Positions 1 through 8,000 of a stretch of DNA of 64,000 nt are shown here, piece by piece. Below the pieces are notes generated by a model, which worked only from the letters and a program-made list of their open reading frames with translations, was not told the DNA's origin and ran no database searches. Every line of letters starts with the position of its first letter. The first letter of the stretch is position 1. A program made the translations under genes and the position numbers. The stretch comes from Rhodopirellula halodulae. Lineage in GTDB: Bacteria > Planctomycetota > Planctomycetia > Pirellulales > Pirellulaceae. Location of the stretch: positions 799,001 through 863,000 of the forward strand of contig NZ_JAJKFV010000029.1 in assembly GCF_020966775.1 (NCBI RefSeq). Reading direction: 5' to 3'.

Positions 1-231
1 CTCAACATCGCCTCGGCCGCGAAACAGAACGCTCGATCCAGTCAACAGGAGCAATCCTTGATGTCGGTGATCGAAGACAAGTACCGCACCGCATCGGTGC
101 AACTGACGCGTCAAGACGATCGCATTCTCGTTGAAGGAGCTTGCGACAGTGTCGAGGACGCGAAACAGATCGTTCGATTGATTCGAAAGACCTATCTGGT
201 TCCGGTGGAAGATCAGCTGATCATTCGCTAG
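1..231 (+). CDS. C-terminal fragment of a BON-like domain protein (partial)
   Basis: The reading frame is open from base 1 and stops with TAG at 229-231, so only the last 76 residues of a longer gene are visible. The segment after about residue 27 (YRTASVQL ... DRILVEGACDSVEDAKQIVRLI ... VEDQLIIR) has the alternating beta-strand and helix pattern of a BON (OsmY/nodulation) domain. Such domains occur in planctomycete secretin-like and periplasmic proteins. The family assignment is inference from pattern alone. No start or signal peptide can be judged because the 5' part lies outside the window. It is followed in the same direction by the BBP7 gene after an 80-base gap. Confidence 0.5.
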   Translation, partial: LNIASAAKQNARSSQQEQSLMSVIEDKYRTASVQLTRQDDRILVEGACDSVEDAKQIVRLIRKTYLVPVEDQLIIR

Positions 232-311
232 TTCCCGTTTTCACTGTCCAACCTACCACTACCCAACCACCGTCGGTCACCGTGCCGCTTTGTTCGTCCT
301 GAGGTTCAATT

Positions 312-1550
312 ATGAACAACAACTGGTTCCCTCGATTCGCCGCACGAATGTTCGGCACGCTTGCCGCGGTTGGTATGGCATGGTCGGGTTTGGGCGTTGA
401 AACCACCCAAGCTCAGCAAGTCAACTCAATGCAGTCGGCCAACACGCTGATGCACGAAGGACAAGCATTCCGAGTGGTGCAGGCGTCCGATCCCGCCGCG
501 GCCGGATGGAACTTGGACGCGTTCCAGACCGCGACCGATTCGAGCTCTTCCGCGTTTGGAAGTCAGATCGCTCAAGTCGGGCATCGCCACCATGTTCAGT
601 CCTGCGGCAGTTGCGGCACCCAGTGCGGCGGAAGCTGCGGTTCGGTGGGCTACGGTGGCGTCATGGCATGTCCGACCTGCGATCCTTATCGCTACGCCAC
701 GGTCGAAGCCTTGTACATGCGACGTGAAGGAATCGACAACTTCACCTTGGCTCGCGACTTCGCGCTTGATGATCCTGACTTTGAGTGGGCTCCCCGGATC
801 ACTGTGGGGGTAGTGCCTGACTGCGTAAACGGGTTTGAAGTCGGCTTCACGGGGGTCTTGAACTGGGAGTCCGACGTGTCTGACACCACGGGAAACCTCG
901 TTACTTTATTGCAACCAGGTGCTGGTGTTTCACTCGATCGATTCGGTGCAATCGGAGACGAAGCTGAGTCGCAACGACAAATCTATGATTCCCGCTTCTG
1001 GTCGGTTGAAATGAACCGAACCATGATGGCTTGGGACGTTGCAAAGCTCTCGATTGGCGGCCGATACGTCGATTTTGTAGAAGAACTGAATTACACCAGC
1101 TACAACGGTATTGCTCCATTCGACGAAACCGAAACTGGCATCTTGCGTAATTCAGCTGAGAATCGGCTGATTGGTTTGCAGGTCGGGGCCGATATTTTTA
1201 ACCCAATCGGAAGATTCTCATCAAGCTACGTTAGGGCTAGGGCCGGTGGCTATCTGAACCTCGCAGAGTCCGACATCTTTATTAGCGATGCAAACACACG
1301 TCAAGTTTCAGGATCAAATAGTTCATCTGAGTTCAGCGGTCTGTTCGAATTCGGAACGGGCGTCCGCTACCAAGCCGGTGAGATCTTCGCCGTGCGTGGT
1401 GGTTTCGAAGCTTGGTACCTCACCGGCGTCGCGACGTCGGAAGAACAAATCAGCTCGGCGACCGTGACTCCAACCTTCGGACGCTCGTTGATCGCCGATG
1501 ACGATGTCTTCTTCATCGGTTTGACCTTCGGTGCTGAACTGAAGTATTGA
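312..1550 (+). CDS. BBP7 family outer membrane beta-barrel protein
   Basis: A 412-residue exported protein. Residues 1-36 form a signal peptide with a hydrophobic stretch near GTLAAVGMAWSGLG and an AQA-type cleavage region. Residues 98-123 are Cys-rich (C98, C101, C105, C109, C120, C123), then YATVEALYMRREG opens the barrel region typical of the planctomycete BBP7 family (PF07585). The remaining ~285 residues alternate hydrophobic and polar residues and end in Lys-Tyr; a terminal aromatic residue is usual for outer-membrane barrels. A possible role is a surface porin or structural barrel; the substrate is unknown. The part at about 890-1330 is visibly AT-richer than the ends, suggesting mosaic descent. 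Confidence 0.85.
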   Translation: MNNNWFPRFAARMFGTLAAVGMAWSGLGVETTQAQQVNSMQSANTLMHEGQAFRVVQASDPAAAGWNLDAFQTATDSSSSAFGSQIAQVGHRHHVQSCGSCGTQCGGSCGSVGYGGVMACPTCDPYRYATVEALYMRREGIDNFTLARDFALDDPDFEWAPRITVGVVPDCVNGFEVGFTGVLNWESDVSDTTGNLVTLLQPGAGVSLDRFGAIGDEAESQRQIYDSRFWSVEMNRTMMAWDVAKLSIGGRYVDFVEELNYTSYNGIAPFDETETGILRNSAENRLIGLQVGADIFNPIGRFSSSYVRARAGGYLNLAESDIFISDANTRQVSGSNSSSEFSGLFEFGTGVRYQAGEIFAVRGGFEAWYLTGVATSEEQISSATVTPTFGRSLIADDDVFFIGLTFGAELKY

Positions 1551-1559
1551 GCTGAAGCA

Positions 1560-1577
1560 CTCAGCTGAAACGCTGAG
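1560..1577. terminator. Short hairpin between convergent genes
   Basis: CTCAGC and GCTGAG form a perfect 6-bp stem with a 6-base loop just after the BBP7 stop codon. There is no T-run on either strand, so intrinsic termination is only a possibility. Confidence 0.25.
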
Positions 1578-1655
1578 CAAAGCGGCATCCGCCGCGAACA
1601 TGACAGACGAAACGCGACTCACCGGTCAGATCCTTCGGGAACTGATCGGTGTTTG

Positions 1656-2051
1656 TCATTTCTTATCGCGTCGAATCTTCTTCTGCAGCCACCGTTTCGC
1701 GGAATTGCTGGGGCCACTGCTCTGCGAATCGGAGGGACGTTTGGTTTGTGCGATGCTGTTCTCGATGATGCGAGTCTTGGTTCGCTCGAGGTCTTTGCCG
1801 CACTCGGGGCAATGGGTGGGCGGTTGGTTGACGCGAACGTTGCAGTTGGGGCAGTAGTGTTCAATCGTTGGGCGGCGAGCCGCTTCAAACAATCCACCCA
1901 CCTCGGATGCGGTGAACCAATTGGAGTCGTCCTTGCGGATCTTGGTTTCCGCAACCACGGAACCGTCGCGCACCAAAGCCAGCAATTCAGCGGGCTTCAG
2001 GGGGCCGAGTTGTTCATCGCCTCTCTGAACAAACCAAACGGACATGGTCAA
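1656..2051 (-). CDS. GYF-domain (GYF_2) and zinc-ribbon protein
   Basis: A 131-residue cytosolic protein. The first ~55 residues (WFVQRGDEQLGPLKPAELLALV ... TKIRKDDSNWFTASEV) match the GYF_2 pattern: a Trp-Phe-Val start, the G-P-L step and a second Trp. Residues 66-86 carry CPNC ... CPEC, a four-cysteine zinc ribbon. The tail is basic. Its ATG overlaps the stop of the upstream bPH2 gene by four bases (ATGA), so the two are probably translated together. GYF_2 domains are common in bacterial membrane proteins with poorly known partners; here the domain is soluble and may act with the membrane partner upstream. The function is not known. Confidence 0.75.
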   Translation of the reverse strand: MTMSVWFVQRGDEQLGPLKPAELLALVRDGSVVAETKIRKDDSNWFTASEVGGLFEAARRPTIEHYCPNCNVRVNQPPTHCPECGKDLERTKTRIIENSIAQTKRPSDSQSSGPSNSAKRWLQKKIRRDKK

Positions 2052-2710
2052 ATGGACTCAATGTGGAGACTGCGTCGTCGTCGCTCGGAACGCCGAATGT
2101 CATCGATCAATCCAGCCACTTCGCCGACCTTGTTGATTCCGATCAGTTCCAATTCTGGGTCGCTGCGATCCGAGCTGGTGATCGAAATCGTACCGACTTG
2201 AAAGATCCGTTGGATGGGGCCTTGCTGATAGCTGACGTCGTCAATGTCGATGACTTCGATCCGGTCGGTGCGGCGTGTCAGGATGCCGGTTTTGTGAATG
2301 AAACGTTGGCTGGTCAGTTCATAGTGCACGCCCAAGCGTTTGGCTGCGTAGCTGAGTCCGACCAGGATCCAAAGAACTGCGATCACGATCAGTGCGATTC
2401 CAAACGTGAGCTGTTCAATGAAACCCGCGGCAACCAACAAACCGATGCTGATCAATGTCAAACCTATCCATGAACCGACCATCGCTTTGGGGCTGTAGCC
2501 GCCTTCCCAAAGCGTTTCTTCCGGTTCGTGGTCATCCAGAGAACGCTTGCTGGCCGCGGCCTCTTCGAAACGTTGCCGCGGTGTTCGGTCATCAGCGGGT
2601 GATGTCGGTGGAGTCGACGACGCGGCCGGTGCCAATGGATCCGCAGCCGTTGGTTCCGTTGCCGAATCGGGAGTGGTTGGATCGTCCGTTGGTTTGCCCG
2701 TGTCAGTCAT
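2048..2710 (-). CDS. PH domain-containing membrane protein (bPH2, DUF304)
   Basis: A 220-residue protein. Residues 1-65 are a Pro/Thr/Ala-rich low-complexity leader. Two membrane segments follow (MVGSWIGLTLISIGLLVAAGF and FGIALIVIAVLWILVGLSYA). After them, HYELTSQRFIHKTGILTRRTDRIEVIDIDDV ... IFQVGTISI is the bacterial PH-like domain (PF03703), probably on the cytoplasmic side. It is the first gene of a two-gene unit with the GYF protein. Members of this family are membrane proteins of unclear role; nothing here points to a specific ligand. Confidence 0.8.
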   Translation of the reverse strand: MTDTGKPTDDPTTPDSATEPTAADPLAPAASSTPPTSPADDRTPRQRFEEAAASKRSLDDHEPEETLWEGGYSPKAMVGSWIGLTLISIGLLVAAGFIEQLTFGIALIVIAVLWILVGLSYAAKRLGVHYELTSQRFIHKTGILTRRTDRIEVIDIDDVSYQQGPIQRIFQVGTISITSSDRSDPELELIGINKVGEVAGLIDDIRRSERRRRSLHIESI

Positions 2711-3090
2711 CGTTGAGTCGTTCCTGTTGATTCAATTCGAAGGTGGTGGTCCAAACGGAGGCGATTCGACGCGGTTGCAAAAGAGAAAATGCCGTGCCGC
2801 TGAAGAACCTCACGCGTATCCCTGGCCGAAGCTGTTGCTGTTGGGGGCGCGACGCGAAGGTCGCAAGGCCCCAGAAGGTCACAAGGTCGAGGATTGCTGA
2901 ACCAGACACCTCGCATCCGAAGACGTTCTGGACGATCATAGCACACCTGCGAAAGACTCGTGAATGATGCTGGACCGCTTCGACCACGCGATAAAATTCT
3001 CGAAGAACTTTCCGAGCAGGACGTCCGCGTTGCTGACCTCCGCCGATTGAATGCCCGATTGCACATTGAAAACACCACTTTCGACCGCCA
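2711..3090. other. Intergenic region between divergent bPH2 and nrdR genes
   Basis: 380 bases with no supported gene; open frames here are shadows without codon bias. It should hold both divergent promoters. A 12-base near-repeat AAGGTC(G/A)CAAGG occurs at 2857-2868 and 2875-2886. No NrdR-box-like pair was recognised. Confidence 0.5.
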
Positions 3091-3561
3091 ATGCGTTGCC
3101 CGTTTTGCCATTCCGATAACGACAAAGTCCTGGATTCACGGACGGCGGAGGCTGGGTACGTGGTTCGGCGGAAGCGGCTCTGCCAAACCTGCCAGCGGCG
3201 TTTCACAACGCTGGAACAAATTGATGCCTTGAACGTGCGAGTGGTCAAGAGCGACGAAACTCGCGAACCGTTTGACCGCGAAAAAATCAAGCGTGGGATC
3301 GAGCGAGCGTGTTCGAAACGGGAAGTGACCAGCGACGAAATCGAACGCACGGTCCAAAAAATTGAAGAAGCCATTTACGCCGAATTTGACATGGAAATTC
3401 CAACGGCAAAGATCGGCGAAGTGGTGTTGCGAAAACTGGCCGCCTTGGATGAAGTCGCCTACATCCGTTTTGCCAGCGTGTATCGAGAATTTGATGACGC
3501 GAAAGACTTTTTGCAAATCGTTTCGAATCTTCAACGTGACGCTCAATCGGAAGGTTCTTGA
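3091..3561 (+). CDS. nrdR: Transcriptional repressor NrdR
   Basis: A 156-residue protein, the usual length for NrdR. It starts with MRCPFCHSDNDKVLDSR and continues RRKRLCQTCQRRFTT, giving the two CxxC pairs of the N-terminal zinc ribbon (C3, C6, C31, C34). The ATP-cone domain follows (VVKSDETREPFDREKIKRGIERAC ... ASVYREFDDAKDF). NrdR senses (d)ATP and represses ribonucleotide reductase genes by binding NrdR boxes. No reductase gene lies in the window. Its TGA overlaps the ATG of the next gene by one base, so it is cotranscribed and probably translationally coupled with an ABC permease. Confidence 0.97.
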   Translation: MRCPFCHSDNDKVLDSRTAEAGYVVRRKRLCQTCQRRFTTLEQIDALNVRVVKSDETREPFDREKIKRGIERACSKREVTSDEIERTVQKIEEAIYAEFDMEIPTAKIGEVVLRKLAALDEVAYIRFASVYREFDDAKDFLQIVSNLQRDAQSEGS

Positions 3562-4799
3562 TGAGTCGTCGTACACCGCTGGCGTGGAAGAACTTGATTG
3601 GCAACCCGGCGCGGCTGTGCATCGCAGCGGCGGGAGTCGGATTCGCGGCGGTGTTGATGTTCACTCAAAACGGATTTCGAAACGCTTTGTTGGACAGTCC
3701 GGTTCAGCTCATCGAAGTGATCGATTGCGAGTTGGTTGCGATCAGTCCCGCACGTTACATGTTGCCGGTGGATGAGCGGTTCCCGCGGTCTTTGTTGCGT
3801 CGCGTGAAAGCGGACGATGCCGTCGCCGATGTGCAAGCGTTGTTGGTCGAACGCACGATGGCTCGTGTGCGAGTCGCGGGAAGTCCCGCGCGGCCCATTC
3901 GTGTGATTTCGGTACCCGACGAAACGCTGCCTGCGGCATCCGAGAGGGCCGCCGAGGATTCTTCGACAAAGACCAAACGCACTTGGTTGAACATTCCGGG
4001 ACTGGACGAGAATCGGGTTCAACTTCGACGACCCGGGACGGCGCTGGTCGATCGCAAGACACGCTCGGAGTACGGTTTCGATTTCGAGTCTTTCGGCTTC
4101 CAGCCATCCGGCGCTCCCGCCGAGCAAAGCATTGAGTTGTCGCAACAGTCGATCGAGTTGGTGGGAGCGTTCACACTGGGAACGGATTTTGCCAACGAAG
4201 GATCGCTCTTGATCGCCGAGTCATCGTTCCCTACGTACTTCCCTCGACGTGGCATGGGGAAACCGTTGCAGGTCGTCGACCTGGGGCTGATTCGTCTGCA
4301 CGAAGGGCATTCGCCAGGAGAGGTTGCCAAACGCTTGACGCAAATGGCCGAAGGGCAATGGCAAGTGATGACCCGAGAACAAATTCGCGATCGTGAGCAA
4401 ACATTCTGGAGCGAACAAACGCCCGTTGGGATGATCTTCCTGATCGGGACACTGATGGGGTTCGCGGTGGGAATCATCATTTGCTACCAAATTCTCTTCA
4501 CCAATTTGCAAGACGCGATGTCGGAGTATGCGACGTTGAAGGCGATGGGGTATCCCAACCGGTACTTCGTTGGGTTGGTGATTCGGCAATCGGTGTATTT
4601 GTCGGTTCTCGGTTTCATTCCCGCGGTTTTGATCGTGCTGGGACTGTTCCGGGTTTTGGAGTCGCTGACGGGATTGCCGATGGCACTCACGCTGCCCCGA
4701 GCCGCTTCGGTGTTGGCCCTGACAACGTTGATGTGTCTGATCAGCGGTTTGTTGGCTCTGAGGAAATTGGTCCGAGCGGATCCCGCCAGCCTGTTCTGA
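3561..4799 (+). CDS. ABC transporter permease, FtsX/DevC-like
   Basis: A 412-residue inner-membrane protein. One N-terminal membrane segment (LCIAAAGVGFAAVLMF) is followed by a ~230-residue extracytoplasmic domain, then three membrane segments (VGMIFLIGTLMGFAVGIIICY, LSVLGFIPAVLIVLGLF, LALTTLMCLISGLLAL). This is the 1+3 topology of MacB/FtsX permeases. The N-terminal KNLIGNPARLCIAAAGVGFA and the length fit the DevC subgroup of heterocyst-type exporters. The chosen start is ATG at 3561, which shares its A with the nrdR TGA; a TTG lies one codon upstream. The partner ATPase (DevA) and membrane-fusion protein (DevB) are not adjacent, which is unusual. Substrate unknown. Confidence 0.85.
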   Translation: MSRRTPLAWKNLIGNPARLCIAAAGVGFAAVLMFTQNGFRNALLDSPVQLIEVIDCELVAISPARYMLPVDERFPRSLLRRVKADDAVADVQALLVERTMARVRVAGSPARPIRVISVPDETLPAASERAAEDSSTKTKRTWLNIPGLDENRVQLRRPGTALVDRKTRSEYGFDFESFGFQPSGAPAEQSIELSQQSIELVGAFTLGTDFANEGSLLIAESSFPTYFPRRGMGKPLQVVDLGLIRLHEGHSPGEVAKRLTQMAEGQWQVMTREQIRDREQTFWSEQTPVGMIFLIGTLMGFAVGIIICYQILFTNLQDAMSEYATLKAMGYPNRYFVGLVIRQSVYLSVLGFIPAVLIVLGLFRVLESLTGLPMALTLPRAASVLALTTLMCLISGLLALRKLVRADPASLF

Positions 4800-5023
4800 G
4801 CACGTTGCTGCTCTGGGCTTCCCCAGAACCGACCATTTTCCCGCTCTGGGGCGAGCCAAACATTCTCCTCTGCACTTTTCACGGGAATCGTCGTCGCACT
4901 GGTCGCTGGTGAACCGCGGGCGATACAATGAGACTCGACGCATCGGTTCCGCACGGACGGGAATCGAGAACGTTGCTCCGCGGCGAATGCGTGTTTGATT
5001 TTGTTCTCTTTCGCTTGAACACG

Positions 5024-8000
5024 ATGCTTTTTTCAGTGACGCTTTTTCCATTGACCCGTTCACCCTTCTACTCATTCGCGAATCGCGGGTCTTGGGGGAC
5101 GCACAAAAACTCTCGAGTTGGCCTCCGCGTCGGGGCTGGCTTCCTGGCATTGGTCGGTGGGCTGTCGCTGTTGCTTGCAAGCCAATCGTCCGCGACGGCT
5201 CAAGGACTGTTTGATTCGCGACGTCGGGTCGGCGAGGCGGAGTTTCTGCCGCCACCTCGAAGCATGCGGCAAGTCGTTCGTGATGCGGAAGAAGCCATTG
5301 AAGAAGAACGCTACAGCGATGCGGTTGTGCGGCTCGGAGAGTTGTTGATTCGCGCGGGCGATGATCCCGCTTCCGAATTGCGACAGGACTACTACTACCC
5401 AATCAACTTCGCGGACACTGAGGACGAGGATGCAAGCGATCGGCAATCCAATCGACTACGCAATCTCTCTCAGCCGGGCGGGCTGCCGATCGAACAGTTT
5501 GATGGCAACGCACCCGGTCAAGATCCCGAGGCACTTGCAGAGCTTCAACGTCGGTTGCCTCGAAGCATGCTGGAATACGTTCGCGATTTGATTGGGCAGC
5601 TTCCTGAAAAAGGTCTGGAAGTTTACGAACTGCGTTACGGTCCTTTGGCGGGAAAGTTGCTTCGTGAGGCGGGACCCACTCGCGATTGGAAAGCGGTTGA
5701 GCGTGTTCGTCGTGAGTACTTTCACACGCAAGCCGGTTACCAAGCCTCCCTGTTGTTGGCGATTCGCGAATGGAACTTGGGCAACCCATTGGCATGTTCT
5801 TTGTTGCTGGATGATCTGGTTGCGAATCAGCGAATCGTGAATCAGTTGGGTGATTCGGTCGTGGTGCTGCATGCCATGGCTTGTTTGCGAGGCAATCGAC
5901 CGTTGCCGTTGCCAGCCAAGCTTCCACAGGCGTTTAGCGATGCTTCGACCAACCAGGCCTCCGCCACGACAGATCCAGGGGCCAATCAAGCGGCAGAGGT
6001 GTTGGCTTGGAAGGAATGGGTGCAAACGCAAAGCAAATCCGCGACGGTGACGGTCGATCGTTTGGCGGAGGATTATCCGATCTTGGGTGGTGACGTGAAT
6101 CGCAACCAATCCGGTTCCGGTCAAATGCCTCTGAGCAATCCACGTTGGATGGTGGAGTCATCGGCAAGTCCGCGACAGGAAATGATGATTGAGGAGAAGA
6201 CTCAGCAGCTCAAAGCCACCGGTCAATTGCCGCCTCCGTCTTGGACGCCGTTGCGAGTTGGCGATCAGTTGATGATGCGAACGACTCAGCGTGTGTTGGG
6301 CGTTGATTTCCGAACCGGAAAACGCATTTGGCAATACCCATGGTTCACGCAACCGGAGTCCGCCTTGGATCCGGACCCGATCGATCCAATGATGGAGGAA
6401 GAAGAAAACCCCGTCGACATCTTGGTGCAGCGGGTCTGGAACGACGTGCCATTTGGTCAGCTCACCAGCGACGGCAAACGCGTGTTCATGATCGACGATT
6501 TGGACAAGATCGCAATCGAAAGGTTCAGCCCTTTCGGAAGCCGAGGCTTGACGTCCGCATCGAACACCTTGGTGGCATTGAATTTGGAAGAGGAAGGCAA
6601 GTTGTGGTGGAGACTGGGCAAATCCGAGTCGACTCCTTCTCCTTTGGCGGAAGCCTTTTTCTTAGGCCCTCCCCTGCCGTTTCGTGGTGACTTGTATGTC
6701 ATGGCAGAGATGGCTGGCGAGGTGGTGTTGCTATGTTTGGATCCTGACGACGGGGCGATTCAGTGGCAGCAAGTCCTGGTCGCGGTGGATTCGGGTGGTG
6801 TTCGGACCGATCCCGTTCGACGGGTTGCCGGCGCGATGCCGACGTATCACGAAGGCATGTTGATTTGCCCAACCGGTGCGGGTGCGACGGTCGCGGTCAA
6901 TCTGATTGATCGCACCATCCGCTGGGGGAATCGTATTCTGCGAAGCCAAGAATTCGTGCACAGTTTGAATCGTCCCAACACTCGCGTGCAGATGAATCAA
7001 CTGAGCCGCCGATGGACGCACTCATTGGCGATCGCGGAAGGCAACTCGATTGTGGTCACTCCGATCGAAACCGATCGGCTGCAAGTGTTGGATGCTTTGA
7101 CAGGACGCAATCGTTTCACGCCTCAGAACCGAATTCGTTTGACATACGTCGCGGGGATTCATGGCGATCTGTTTTTGGTGGTTGGGGCTGATGAGGTTTC
7201 GGCTCGACGGTTGGCCGATGGTTCCGAGGTTTGGTCGACGCCGGCTGATTTGGTGCGACCCGGCCAACGCATTTCAGGGCGAGGTGTCTTCGGTGAAAAC
7301 CGCTATTACCTACCGACCACCACCGATGAATTGATCGCGATTTCGCTCGAGGATGGACGTGTGTTGGATCGTCGGACCGTGCGTTTCCCTTTGGGCAATT
7401 TGATCGCGGTCGACGGCGAATTGATCTCGCAATCGGCAACGATGGTCGCGGTGGCTTACGGCGAACAGTCGCTGCAGCCACGCGTGGACGAATTGCTGGA
7501 AGAGGACCCCGAAAACTTTTTCGCGTTGGTTCGCAAAGCCGAACTGTTGATCGAACAAGAGCAGCGTCCCACAGCGATGAAGCTGCTCGCGAAGGCTCGT
7601 GAATTGGATCCTGACAACGACGAAGTGATCATGTTGTCCGTGGAAGCCATGCTCGGAAGCTTGCGTGAAAATCCCAGCGATACGAGCGTCGATCTGGATG
7701 CATTGATGAAGCTGATTGATCAGCCGGAGCAGCGGGCAGAATTGTTGGCTCTGCAAATCAAAGGTGCGGTTCAGAATCCGGATCAAGTGCCACGCGAAAA
7801 GGCGTTGCAATTGCTGTTGGATCTTTCGGATCTGGTGTTGCGGCATCCCAATTTGAACCGAGACATGGACGCGATTTTTCCGAATGCGGTCCGTCAATTC
7901 ACGCTGGACGATTGGATCAGCGCCCGCGTGTCTGAATTGGTGGCTTCCGCCAATGACGATCAACGTGAAACGATGAATGAGATGGTTCAATCGCTCGTCA

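Noticed and set aside
2857-2886. Two AAGGTC(G/A)CAAGG near-repeats as a CRISPR or regulatory array
   Set aside because: Only two short copies, no spacer regularity and no cas gene nearby.
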